A stretch of DNA of 64,000 nt from Mucilaginibacter geliditolerans (GTDB lineage Bacteria; Bacteroidota; Bacteroidia; Sphingobacteriales; Sphingobacteriaceae). The notes beneath the pieces were generated by a model. The model had not been told where the DNA came from. It did not search any database and worked only from the letters and a program-made list of their open reading frames with translations. Both the position numbers and the translations under genes were made by a program. Position 1 is the first letter of the stretch. Each line of letters starts with the position of its first letter. Of this stretch, positions 7,893-17,262 are shown piece after piece. The DNA is taken from the NCBI RefSeq assembly GCF_014200495.1, contig NZ_JACHBY010000007.1:248001-312000 (forward strand), written 5' to 3'.

Positions 7893-8927
7893 ATGAAACA
7901 GGCAGTGTTACAAAGGCCGGGCTTAGTTGAGATAAGAGATGTTCCGCTTCCGCGGGAGATTAAAGCCAATGAAATTTTATTGAAAATACACCGGGTGGGT
8001 GTATGTGGGTCAGATGTACATATGTATTATGGCAAACACCCTTTTGCCAATACTTATCCAATGGTCCAGGGGCATGAATATGGCGGTGAAGTGACTGCTG
8101 TAGGTAAAGATGTAACCTTACTTAAGCCCGGTATGAAGGCTACAGCAAGGCCTCATCTGGTATGCGGACATTGCCCGGCGTGTTTACGGGGGCAGTATAA
8201 TGTATGCCAAAATCTTAAAGTTGAAGGATGTGCGGGGCCTGAAGGGGCTGCACAAGAGTATTTTATTATACCCGAGGACCGTGCAGTAGTTATTCCGGAT
8301 ACACTTAGCTATGAGCAGGCAGCTATGATTGAGCCGATAGCCGTTGGCGCACATGCAACAAAAAGAGTTGGCGACCTTACCGGCAAAAATGTAGTGGTGA
8401 CCGGAGCTGGTACCATAGGAAATTTGGTAGCCCAATTTGCTGTTGCAAGGGGTGCTAAAAAAGTGATGATAACTGATCTGGTTGATCATAAACTAGAGAT
8501 TGCACGCGAGTGCGGCATTTCAGCAACTGCCAATCTTAAAAAAGAGGCTTTCAGCGATGCTGTGAAACGTGTATTTGGCGATGAAGGTTTTCAGGTTGCA
8601 TTTGAAGCTGTGGGTGTTCAATCAGCATTAACTGAATTAATTGGCGGGGTTGAAAACGGCGGCACTGTTGTCATTATCGGGGTTTATGTGCAAAACCCGG
8701 TGGTAAATATGGGTTTTTTGGGTGAACATGAATTAAATGTTTTAGGCAGCATGATGTACAGGCATGAAGACTATCTTGAGGCTGTTGATTGGGTTTCACA
8801 AGGGAAAATAAAGACAAGTCCCTTAATTACGCACTACTTTTCATTGGACGAGTATCATGACGCTTATAAGTTCATCGAATCAAATGCCGACCAGGCGGTT
8901 AAAGTTATGATTGAAGTTACAGAATAA
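7893..8927 (+). CDS. Zinc-dependent medium-chain dehydrogenase, tandem paralogue (copy 2)
   Basis: At 344 residues this aligns with copy 1 throughout, keeping CGSDVHMYYGKHPF, GHEYGGEV, the four-cysteine structural site CGHCPACLRGQYNVC and VVVTGAGTIGNLVAQFA. Long blocks such as GFLGEHELNVLGSMMYRHEDY are the same in both apart from nothing visible, while the substrate-side loops differ (FVANG versus CAGPEG). Retention of two diverged copies side by side suggests two related substrates or a two-step conversion. It is 14 bp from the UxaB-like gene downstream. Confidence 0.82.
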   Translation: MKQAVLQRPGLVEIRDVPLPREIKANEILLKIHRVGVCGSDVHMYYGKHPFANTYPMVQGHEYGGEVTAVGKDVTLLKPGMKATARPHLVCGHCPACLRGQYNVCQNLKVEGCAGPEGAAQEYFIIPEDRAVVIPDTLSYEQAAMIEPIAVGAHATKRVGDLTGKNVVVTGAGTIGNLVAQFAVARGAKKVMITDLVDHKLEIARECGISATANLKKEAFSDAVKRVFGDEGFQVAFEAVGVQSALTELIGGVENGGTVVIIGVYVQNPVVNMGFLGEHELNVLGSMMYRHEDYLEAVDWVSQGKIKTSPLITHYFSLDEYHDAYKFIESNADQAVKVMIEVTE

Positions 8928-8941
8928 TAAAACGACAATAA

Positions 8942-10468
8942 ATGATACTTTCTAAAAATAATTTGCCCGGTCTGTCTGGTGCTCCAGGTGTTAAATTTCC
9001 GGATCAAAAGGTATTTTCTTTACCTGAAAAGGTTTTGCAATTCGGCACAGGTGTTTTTGTAAGAGGGTTGATAGATTATTACATCAATAAAGCCAACCAC
9101 GCGGGAATTTTCAACGGAAGAGCAGTTCTGATTAAGTCAACGGAAGCCGGCGATATCAATTCCTTCAATGTACAGGATAACCTGTTTACACAAATTATGA
9201 AAAGCACAAATGATGGTGTAGAGATTGAAGAAACTATTGTAAACGCAGCTATCAGCAGGGTAATAAATGCCAAAGATTGGGCACAGGTACTGGCTTGTGC
9301 AGCCAACCCGGGAATAAAAATTATCATTTCTAACACAACTGAAATTGGTATAATACTGGATGAAACGGATTCCATTAGCTTTCGTCCGCCGGTGTCTTTT
9401 CCTGCTAAATTACTAAGTTTCCTTTATGCCCGATACCATGCTTTTAAAGGAACTGGCGATAGTGGAATGGTCATCATACCAACAGAGCTTATCCCCGACA
9501 ATGCAAGCAAGCTTAAAGCAATATTAAACGTACTGGCTGCTAATGAAAATTTGCCGGTCGGTTTTATTGACTGGCTAAATAACAGTAATGATTTCTGCAA
9601 TTCGCTGGTTGACAGAATTGTGCCAGGAAGACTTCCACTAAATGAGCATCTGGAAAAACAAAAAGAGCTGGGTTATGAGGATGAACTCATGATTATGAGC
9701 GAAACATTTGGTTTATGGGCGATTGAAACCAGTAATGAGCAAACTAAAGCTATTCTATCCTTTAGTAAAGCTGATTCAGGGATACATATTGTGCCCAATA
9801 TTGATAAATTCAGGGAATTGAAATTGCGGTTGCTGAATGGTTCACATAACCTTTCCTGTGCTGTCGGATTTCTTGCCGGGTTTAAAACCGTTAAAGAAGC
9901 CATGGCCAATCCTGTTTTTGATAGGCTGATGCAGCAACTGATCAACACGGAAATAGCGGCAGCTATTGTTTCGCCTGCTATAACAATAGAAGATGCCAGG
10001 GAATTTGGGACTGAAGTGTTAAAACGATACCGGAATCCTTATATAGAGTTTGATTGGCTAAGTATTTGTGTTCAGGATACTTCTAAAATTAAGATCAGGG
10101 CGGTCCCGATCGTTCAGCAGCATTTTCGGAAATATGGATTTGTTCCGGATGCTATTTGCCTTGGTTTCGCTGCCTACATCTTATTTATGCATGCTAAAAC
10201 TGAAATTGACGGCGATCGCTACGGTATTTCGGACGGACAGAAATATAAAATTATAGATGATTTTGCCGGATTGTTATCACAAAAATGGCATTCCTATCAG
10301 GGATTAGATCTTGTTCGGTCTGTGCTTGGCGATAAGGCCTTATGGGACCAGGATTTAAGTGTATTTACAGATTTTGCTGAAAGAGTGCTTTTTTTTATGA
10401 TCAATATGCAAGTTTCAGGCTTTTACGAGACCGTCAAACTAATTGATGATCAGCAATATGGTACCTGA
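8942..10468 (+). CDS. Tagaturonate/fructuronate reductase-like protein (mannitol dehydrogenase family)
   Basis: The 508-residue protein has the polyol-dehydrogenase family fold. The N-terminal KVLQFGTGVFVRGLIDYYINK resembles UxaB (altronate oxidoreductase) more than mannitol 2-dehydrogenase. IIISNTTEIGI and the C-terminal KLRLLNGSHNLSCAVGFLAG (conserved Lys, Asn and His region) complete it. UxaB reduces tagaturonate to altronate, but no uronate isomerase or dehydratase is present here. In a GH32 locus the substrate may instead be a neutral ketose such as fructose. It ends the transporter operon; a new promoter follows. Confidence 0.7.
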   Translation: MILSKNNLPGLSGAPGVKFPDQKVFSLPEKVLQFGTGVFVRGLIDYYINKANHAGIFNGRAVLIKSTEAGDINSFNVQDNLFTQIMKSTNDGVEIEETIVNAAISRVINAKDWAQVLACAANPGIKIIISNTTEIGIILDETDSISFRPPVSFPAKLLSFLYARYHAFKGTGDSGMVIIPTELIPDNASKLKAILNVLAANENLPVGFIDWLNNSNDFCNSLVDRIVPGRLPLNEHLEKQKELGYEDELMIMSETFGLWAIETSNEQTKAILSFSKADSGIHIVPNIDKFRELKLRLLNGSHNLSCAVGFLAGFKTVKEAMANPVFDRLMQQLINTEIAAAIVSPAITIEDAREFGTEVLKRYRNPYIEFDWLSICVQDTSKIKIRAVPIVQQHFRKYGFVPDAICLGFAAYILFMHAKTEIDGDRYGISDGQKYKIIDDFAGLLSQKWHSYQGLDLVRSVLGDKALWDQDLSVFTDFAERVLFFMINMQVSGFYETVKLIDDQQYGT

Positions 10469-10540
10469 TATAAATTTATATTCAAACCGATTGATATACG
10501 CACGTATGGTCAAATAATATTTCACTTTTATAAATAAAAA

Positions 10541-10571
10541 TTTGCTTTAACCGTTTAAGGTAATATATTTG
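10541..10571 (+). promoter_or_regulatory. susC promoter with LacI-type operator in its spacer
   Basis: TTTG at 10541-10544 and TATATTTG at 10564-10571 match the Bacteroidota consensus exactly with a 19-base spacer. CTTTAACCGTTTAAGG at 10545-10560 occupies the spacer and repeats the lacI operator with one base changed at the edge. Transcription would begin near 10578. Confidence 0.75.
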
Positions 10572-10650
10572 CTATTATAAACCGATAATACCAGCCCATT
10601 CCAGAAGAATCATTGTTGCTCAGTACAGGGGCTATTTTTGTCTTATTTAA

Positions 10651-10664
10651 TTTAAACGATTAAA
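10651..10664. promoter_or_regulatory. Second LacI-type operator in the susC leader
   Basis: TTTAAACGATTAAA is identical to the site at 5378-5391. It lies about 100 bp downstream of the first operator (centre to centre), so looping or roadblock repression is possible. Confidence 0.6.
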
Positions 10665-10855
10665 GTAATATTCTAACGGAATATACTAATGGCGATTAAA
10701 AAATTATACAAATACAATAAGAATAAAAGATGTATAAAAATTCATTAAAAGAGCTGATGGCAACACAAATAAGCTGCCTTATATCTGTTAGGCCACCTTA
10801 GTGTCACGCTGTCTAATAATTAACCAATTATCTAATCAATAAAAACCGATTTTAA

Positions 10856-13800
10856 ATGAAAATAATTTTAACAATGTTAGCTATGCTTTTTTGTTCGGTA
10901 TTATTTGCCCAGCAAAAAACGGTGACAGGTATTGTCACAGGCAAAGACCTTGGTGCGCCTCTAATTGGTGTAACCGTTAAGTCGAATCAAGAAACAGTAA
11001 TTACTGACAAAAATGGGAAGTTCAGTATTGCTGTTCAATTAAATGGAAATATCAGGTTTTCATTTGTAGGCATGAAGACTGTCACTATTCAATATAAAGG
11101 TGATAGCAATCCAATTGCTGTTTCACTGGAATATAGTTCAGGGGATCTAAATGAAGTTGTAGTAACCGGTTATCAGACGCAGAAGAAAGCTGATCTCACA
11201 GGAGCCGTTTCTGTAGTAAACGTTAGTGATATAAAAGATATTCCTGAAGGTAGTGCAACTAAGGCCTTACAAGGAAGGGTACCCGGCGTATACATCACTA
11301 CCGATGGGTCAACCGAAGGAGGAACAACAGTAAGAATTCGCGGGGTCGGCACAATAAATGGTGCTGGAAATGATCCCTTATATGTTATTGATGGAGTACC
11401 TACACAGCGTGGGTTGGAAGAAATAAACCAAGCCGACATTGAATCAATTCAAGTATTGAAAGATGCGTCATCTGCATCAATATACGGATCAAGGGCGGCG
11501 AGTGGTGTAATCATTGTGACCACAAAAAAAGGCAAAAAAGGGGTAAGCCACATTGATTTTAACGCATCTACGTCATTGCAATACTATAATTCCAAGCTTT
11601 CCATGTTAAATACCGAACAGCATGGCCAAGCCTATTTTAATGCATCTATTAATGATGGGACAAATCCAAACAATAACGAAATATACCAATACGATTGGAA
11701 CGGAAATTTCAACAATCCGGTACTGAATAAAATAATTATTCCAACCTATATCGATGCTGCGCATACGATGTTATCTGCCAATACAAACTGGTTTAATGAG
11801 ATCGGTCAGACATCGATTTTGCAAAATTATAATCTAGCTGTTTCCAACGGAAGCGATAGGGGGAATAGCTTTTTTTCTGTCAGCTATTACGATAACGAAG
11901 GGATAGTTAAAGATACACATACTGATAAAATTACGCTGAGGCTTAATACTGATTATAACTTTTTTAATAACCACTTAAAAGTAGGAGAAAACTTTGATCT
12001 AACCTTTATTAAAGATAAACTTATACCTGCAACTGATGTTTTATTCGCTGCACTGGTACAAAATCCTATCGTACCGGTACATACGATTGATGGCGGTTGG
12101 GGGGGGCCTGCGCCGGGTATGACTGACAGGCAAAACCCAGTTAGATTAATTGACGATAATAATCAAAATAACAGTTATTTTGGTCGAATAACCGGCAATG
12201 CATTTGCTGATCTGACCATTATCCCCGGCCTGCATTTCAAAACTACTTATGGCGTGGATTATGACGGATTATACGAACGGACATTGCAGAAATCTTACGT
12301 ATCCGGCTTCTTATCTGATCCTACAAACCTGGTAAGCAATTCGCAAAACTACGATGGAAATCTAATTTGGCAGAATCAATTTACTTATGATTTAAACATA
12401 AACAAAAGCAAATTCAATTTTTTGTTAGGACAGGAATCCATTAATTATATAAATCAAAATTTTTCTGCCAGCCGCCAGGGTTATGCTATTGAAGATATTA
12501 ATTATGCATACCTGAATGCAGGCACCACAAACATAAATAATAGTGGAATCGGAAGCGCGCATAATTTACTTTCCTATTTCGCTAAGGCTGATTATGCGTA
12601 CGACAACAAATATTTGGCTTCCGTAACTATAAGACGTGACGGTTCTTCCACATTTGGGTCAGATAATGTTTACGGAACATTCCCGGCGGGATCAGTGGCA
12701 TGGCGTTTAAGCCAGGAGGATTTCATTAAAAAACTAAGCTTTATTTCTGATTTGAAACTTCGTTTTGGCTATGGTGAAGTCGGAAACCAAACCGCACCTA
12801 ATTACGCATCCTATTCTTTGTACTCTGCTATATATGGAACAGACCGAACTTTTGGTGATGATGGTGGAACGGCTTATGATATCTCGGGCGCAGGAAGCGG
12901 AACATTGCCATCAGGCTACGTCAAAACGCAGCAAGGGAACTCTAATTTGAAATGGGAAACCACCAAAGAAGCAAATTATGGTATAGACTTCGGATTATTC
13001 AATCAAAAGCTATCAGGTTCTGTTGATTATTTTGTTAAAAACACATCCGGCATATTGGTTACTCCAGGATATCTTGGCGTAATTGGCGAGGGTGGATATC
13101 AGACCTATAACGGTGGCTCAATGCAGAACAAAGGTATTGAGGCGTTGTTAAATTACGCGGGTCAGATTAATAAAGACCTGAGTTATTCTGTGAGCGCCAA
13201 TATTGCCACTTATAGAAATAAAGTAACCTATTTGCCGCCGGATGTGGTAACTGCCTATCCGGGCAACGGAACCACGAAAACCATCGTCGGTCATTCTATT
13301 AATTCAATATATGGTTATGTTACTCAAGGCTTGTTTACCTCTCAATCAGAACTCGCTAGTGCTGCTAGCCAGCCGGGTGACGGTCTGGGAAGAATCAGAT
13401 ATAAAGATTTAAATGGAGACGGTGTTATTAACAGCGATGATCAAACCTTTATCGCTTCAGGGGATCCCGATTACACCTACGGTTTGAATATAAATATAAG
13501 ATATAAAGATTTTGATCTGGCAGCATTTTTTCAGGGAGTACAAGGTATTGAGGTTTATAATTCTTATAAAACATATACTGACTTTACTTCTCTATGGCCG
13601 GGGACAAATTGGGGGACACGAACCCTAAATGCCTGGACACCGCAGAACTCAAAATCAACTATTCCTGCGCTCACATTGGTTGATAATAACAACGAGGGTC
13701 GTACGTCTACTTACTTTTTGGAGAACGGCTCCTATATGAAACTTAGGAACTTGCAAATCGGATACAGTTTGAAAAATGTACTGAAGAGATTTAAAGTTCA

Positions 13801-13939
13801 AAATGCGAGAATATATCTTCAGGGGAATAATTTATTTACAGTTAAAAGTAAATCTTATACCGGTTCCGATCCGGAAAACCCAAGTGGCGCTTACCCGATA
13901 CCGGCCATTACTTCACTTGGTTTAGACTTATCATTTTAA
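10856..13939 (+). CDS. SusC-like TonB-dependent outer-membrane transporter
   Basis: The 1027-residue protein has a signal peptide (ends LFAQQ, residue 20), a carboxypeptidase-regulatory-like domain (VTGIVTGKDLGAPLIGVTV), the TonB box region and plug (LNEVVVTGYQTQKKADLTGAVSVV, VRIRGVGTINGAGNDPLYVIDGVP) and a C-terminal beta-barrel ending in LDLSF. It would import oligosaccharides across the outer membrane with the SusD lipoprotein 17 bp downstream. Fructan oligomers are the likely substrate from the two GH32 genes in the same operon. Expression should follow the LacI operators upstream. Confidence 0.93.
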   Translation: MKIILTMLAMLFCSVLFAQQKTVTGIVTGKDLGAPLIGVTVKSNQETVITDKNGKFSIAVQLNGNIRFSFVGMKTVTIQYKGDSNPIAVSLEYSSGDLNEVVVTGYQTQKKADLTGAVSVVNVSDIKDIPEGSATKALQGRVPGVYITTDGSTEGGTTVRIRGVGTINGAGNDPLYVIDGVPTQRGLEEINQADIESIQVLKDASSASIYGSRAASGVIIVTTKKGKKGVSHIDFNASTSLQYYNSKLSMLNTEQHGQAYFNASINDGTNPNNNEIYQYDWNGNFNNPVLNKIIIPTYIDAAHTMLSANTNWFNEIGQTSILQNYNLAVSNGSDRGNSFFSVSYYDNEGIVKDTHTDKITLRLNTDYNFFNNHLKVGENFDLTFIKDKLIPATDVLFAALVQNPIVPVHTIDGGWGGPAPGMTDRQNPVRLIDDNNQNNSYFGRITGNAFADLTIIPGLHFKTTYGVDYDGLYERTLQKSYVSGFLSDPTNLVSNSQNYDGNLIWQNQFTYDLNINKSKFNFLLGQESINYINQNFSASRQGYAIEDINYAYLNAGTTNINNSGIGSAHNLLSYFAKADYAYDNKYLASVTIRRDGSSTFGSDNVYGTFPAGSVAWRLSQEDFIKKLSFISDLKLRFGYGEVGNQTAPNYASYSLYSAIYGTDRTFGDDGGTAYDISGAGSGTLPSGYVKTQQGNSNLKWETTKEANYGIDFGLFNQKLSGSVDYFVKNTSGILVTPGYLGVIGEGGYQTYNGGSMQNKGIEALLNYAGQINKDLSYSVSANIATYRNKVTYLPPDVVTAYPGNGTTKTIVGHSINSIYGYVTQGLFTSQSELASAASQPGDGLGRIRYKDLNGDGVINSDDQTFIASGDPDYTYGLNINIRYKDFDLAAFFQGVQGIEVYNSYKTYTDFTSLWPGTNWGTRTLNAWTPQNSKSTIPALTLVDNNNEGRTSTYFLENGSYMKLRNLQIGYSLKNVLKRFKVQNARIYLQGNNLFTVKSKSYTGSDPENPSGAYPIPAITSLGLDLSF

Positions 13940-13956
13940 TTCTAAAATTTAAAAAG

Positions 13957-15675
13957 ATGAAAAAATACTTACTAATAGCGGCTTGCCTGTACATCGTATT
14001 ACCTTCCTGTAAAAAGGATTTGGTTTCAGTGCCGCAAGGTTCAATTGACAGTGCCGAACTGAATACACCCGCTAACATTGATAAAATGGTCATCGCGGCT
14101 TATTCCTCATTAGGGAATGATGACATCGTAACCTCCAACAGCCTGTGGCCGGAGGGTGACCTTCGGTCAGGAGATTCGCACAAAGGCGGAGATGGATTAG
14201 GAGATAATAGCGGTTGGAATGATTATGAACAATTTGTCACAAATCGTAATGATAATACCTATACCGACCAGATGTGGTATCAGCTTTATTCAGGCATAGC
14301 GAGAGCCAATGATGCCTTAGCCAGGGTAAACGGCATAAGTGCTGCTGCCTATCCCAATAAACCTTCCAGACAGGGTGAATTACACTTTTTAAGAGCATGG
14401 TGGTACTTCAAATTAAAAATCCTTTACAACCGGATTCCTTATATTGACGAGACCATGGCGAAGAGTTCGTATATCAACATATCCAATGTACAGTATACCA
14501 GTGATCAGTTATGGACTAAAATTGCAGCTGATTTCAGACTTGCGGCGAATATCTTACCTGCAACACAAACCGATATTGGCAGGCCAAATAAGTTTACTGC
14601 AATGGCCTATTTAGCAAAAACACTACTATATCAGGCATATACCCAGGATGGCACCTATACGGTAACCGGCATCGATGCAGCTAAGCTTACCGAGGTAAAT
14701 ACACTTTGTGACAGCGTATCTGCTTCAGGGCAATATTCGTTAGATCCGGATTTCGGCTATAACTTTTTAACGGAACACAACAACAGCCCCGAATCGGTAT
14801 TTTCCATCCAATATTCTATAAACGATGGAACAGCAAAAGGCAGAATAGACATGGGGCACGCATTAGGTTATACCATGAATGCTGCCTATGGCTGCTGTGG
14901 TTTTCATGTGCCCAGCCAGGATATGGTAAACGCTTTTAAAACAGATGCAAATGGTTTACCAATGTTTACCGGCTATAATACAGGTGATCCTAAACAAGGG
15001 ACGGACTTTTTGAATTATAATTTTGATCCCAGGCTCGAACATACGGTTGGCATACCCGGTAATCATCCCTTCAAATATGAACCAAACCTAAACATGGATG
15101 CGTCTTGGGCAAGGGATCCGGCTGTTTATGGTGTATTCGCCAGCCTAAAGGATCTGGTTGCTCCTGATGATCCATCATTTCAAAAGATACCCCCTTTTAT
15201 GTCCAGTTCCAAAAACTGGGAGGATATGCGTTATGCGGATGTATTGCTTATTAAAGCAGAAGCCTTAATTGAGTTAAACCGTGAGACTGAGGCATTGCCC
15301 TTAATCAATGCTTTGCGTACCAGGGCAGGAAATAGCCTGGGTATGTTAAAAAATATGCAAGGTGGATATTCTACAAATTATAAGATTACCACTTATCAGC
15401 CGGGTGTAAATTGTACCTGGACACAGGACTATGCGCGGCAGGCATTAAGGTGGGAAAGAAGACTCGAATTGGCGGAAGAAGGAAACAGATTTTTCGATTT
15501 GGTACGGTGGGGAATAGCCGATACTTATATCAATGCTTATATTGCTGTTGAATCAACTAAATGGCCATACTTGAAATCAGCTCATTTTACAAAAGGAAGG
15601 GATGAATACTTACCCATATCGTTAAATCAGATGAATTTCAGCAAGGGCTTATATAAACAAAACCCAGGATATTAA
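13957..15675 (+). CDS. SusD-like surface glycan-binding lipoprotein
   Basis: The 572-residue protein begins with a lipoprotein signal (lipobox LPSC, Cys18) followed by KKDLVSVPQG. The SusD tetratricopeptide-like alpha-helical frame is recognisable (GELHFLRAWWYFKLKILYNRIPY, FTAMAYLAKTLLYQAY, ADVLLIKAEALIELNRETEALPLINALRTRAG, LRWERRLELAEEGNRFFDLVRWG). It pairs with the adjacent SusC as lid of the import complex on the cell surface. It is followed by a strong stem-loop before the first GH32. Confidence 0.93.
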   Translation: MKKYLLIAACLYIVLPSCKKDLVSVPQGSIDSAELNTPANIDKMVIAAYSSLGNDDIVTSNSLWPEGDLRSGDSHKGGDGLGDNSGWNDYEQFVTNRNDNTYTDQMWYQLYSGIARANDALARVNGISAAAYPNKPSRQGELHFLRAWWYFKLKILYNRIPYIDETMAKSSYINISNVQYTSDQLWTKIAADFRLAANILPATQTDIGRPNKFTAMAYLAKTLLYQAYTQDGTYTVTGIDAAKLTEVNTLCDSVSASGQYSLDPDFGYNFLTEHNNSPESVFSIQYSINDGTAKGRIDMGHALGYTMNAAYGCCGFHVPSQDMVNAFKTDANGLPMFTGYNTGDPKQGTDFLNYNFDPRLEHTVGIPGNHPFKYEPNLNMDASWARDPAVYGVFASLKDLVAPDDPSFQKIPPFMSSSKNWEDMRYADVLLIKAEALIELNRETEALPLINALRTRAGNSLGMLKNMQGGYSTNYKITTYQPGVNCTWTQDYARQALRWERRLELAEEGNRFFDLVRWGIADTYINAYIAVESTKWPYLKSAHFTKGRDEYLPISLNQMNFSKGLYKQNPGY

Positions 15676-15690
15676 TGAACTAACATGATC

Positions 15691-15728
15691 GATAGATCAA
15701 GGCAATAGTAATATTGTCTTGATCTATC
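15691..15728 (+). promoter_or_regulatory. Strong intercistronic stem-loop between susD and GH32
   Basis: Arms at 15691-15707 and 15712-15728 form a 17-bp stem (16 Watson-Crick pairs and one G-U) closed by the GNRA tetraloop GUAA. No T tract follows, so it is not a normal terminator. Its place after susCD suggests mRNA 3'-end protection or processing that keeps susCD levels above the downstream enzymes. Confidence 0.7.
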
Positions 15729-15749
15729 AATTACAATACCGAACATTGA

Positions 15750-17249
15750 ATGTATCTATCTAATTTTATAAATGTGAAAAAGCTAATTCTTACCGGCTTG
15801 CTTGCCATTTTAGCCACCTTTACAAATGCCCAAATAGGTGTAAAGTATGATCCTGCTATACAACCTGCTAAAAATATGCAGTACTTTAAACCGGTTGGGA
15901 ACTTATCAGTCGGCGACTGTATGCCTTTTTATCACGACGGCGTTTTCTCGAACTATTGGTTACTGGATTCGTTACATGGTGAAAATTTACATGGGCTTGG
16001 TGGTCACCAATGGGTTATCAGTTCAACCACCGATTTAAAAACGTGGAAACAAGGCCCAATAGTGCTGGGGATTGATGAAGCTTGGGAAAAATCAATTTGT
16101 ACGGGTTCAATTGCCTTTTACAAAGGTAAGTACTATGCGTTTTATGCAACGAGATTAATTGATAAGGGACAAGTAAACGAACAATTGAGTTATGCGGTAA
16201 GTAATGATGGCGTTCATTTTGATAAGCAAAAGCCAAATCCTTTTTATAAATCGGCCCCGGGCTATAGTAAAAGGGATTTTAGGGACCCTAAAGTATTTAT
16301 TGATGAAAATGGAGAGTTTCATTTATTTGTAGCCAGTGACCAGGAGACTCCGGTTTTAAACCATGCTTCCGGTTGTTTGGTTCATTTATCATCAAAGGAT
16401 CTTAAAACTTGGACTGTGCACGACCCTATATTGACAGGTCAGCCATCAACGCCCGAATGTCCTGATTACTTTTATTGGAAAGGCTGGTATTATTTGGTTT
16501 ATAGTGATAACAGCAATACGCATTATGTAAAATCTAAAAAACCTTATGGGCCGTGGGAGCAACCACGTTATCAGGCTTTGAATGAGGATTGGGCAAACGT
16601 GGAAAAAACAGCCGAATTTCATGATGATAGGAGGCTTTCTGTAGCATGGATACCAGACAGGCGCGAAAGTAAAGATAACAATAATGAAATTTTTGGCGGC
16701 AACATGATCTTTAGGGAAGTAAGCCAGGAAGCGGATGGTACACTTGATACACGTTTCCCAGCTGAAATGATACCTGAAACCGGGCTAGCATTATACAATA
16801 GGATTATAACAGATCTGTTATCTGCTTCAATTGATGCGAATAGTGTTGCTATTGATGCTCCGGGAGGTGTAGGTGCTGCGCATATTGAAGGGATTCCAGC
16901 TAATTGCAGAATAACAATGCTGATAGAACCATCGGGCGCTGATGAGGAATATGGTTTGAGCTTATTATCCAATGAACATGCGGAAAATGGTTACCGGCTT
17001 AACTTTTCTCCTGATAGTAAAATTGTAAGTCTCGGTAATACAAAAATTGAGGCAGTAGACGGTTTGTACAAGCCAATTACGCTGGATGTAGTTATAAAAA
17101 ATGGGATCATAGATGTAAGTATTGATAACAGGAGAACCGTTATTAACCGCACTTATGAACAGAAAGGAAGTTTCCTTTGGTTGTATGCCAAACATGGCAA
17201 AGTAAATTTCAAATCAATAAAAGTTAGTCCTTTAGTAGAAAACAATTAA
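15750..17249 (+). CDS. Glycoside hydrolase family 32-like enzyme, exported
   Basis: The protein of 499 residues has a signal peptide (about residues 9-28, ending FTNAQ) and a five-bladed beta-propeller. GH32 motifs are seen in variant form: VGDCMPFYHDG takes the place of the usual WMNDPNG, RDFRDPKVF holds the RDP transition-state motif, and TPECPDYFYW holds the EC acid/base motif. A C-terminal beta-sandwich follows from about residue 370. It would release fructose from fructans or sucrose-type sugars. A GTG at 15774 is an alternative start and gives a better-proportioned signal peptide. The GDxMPFYHDG form is a recognised divergent GH32 subgroup, so bond specificity is open. Confidence 0.78.
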   Translation: MYLSNFINVKKLILTGLLAILATFTNAQIGVKYDPAIQPAKNMQYFKPVGNLSVGDCMPFYHDGVFSNYWLLDSLHGENLHGLGGHQWVISSTTDLKTWKQGPIVLGIDEAWEKSICTGSIAFYKGKYYAFYATRLIDKGQVNEQLSYAVSNDGVHFDKQKPNPFYKSAPGYSKRDFRDPKVFIDENGEFHLFVASDQETPVLNHASGCLVHLSSKDLKTWTVHDPILTGQPSTPECPDYFYWKGWYYLVYSDNSNTHYVKSKKPYGPWEQPRYQALNEDWANVEKTAEFHDDRRLSVAWIPDRRESKDNNNEIFGGNMIFREVSQEADGTLDTRFPAEMIPETGLALYNRIITDLLSASIDANSVAIDAPGGVGAAHIEGIPANCRITMLIEPSGADEEYGLSLLSNEHAENGYRLNFSPDSKIVSLGNTKIEAVDGLYKPITLDVVIKNGIIDVSIDNRRTVINRTYEQKGSFLWLYAKHGKVNFKSIKVSPLVENN

Positions 17250-17262
17250 ATCATTCGGTAAT

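Larger units (their letters stand above)
10469..10855. other. 387-bp regulatory region before susC
   Basis: No gene is present. The region holds the susC promoter with an embedded operator (10541-10571), a second operator at 10651-10664, and then about 190 bp of untranslated leader without any structure I recognise. The leader of about 280 nt is long for this group. Confidence 0.6.
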
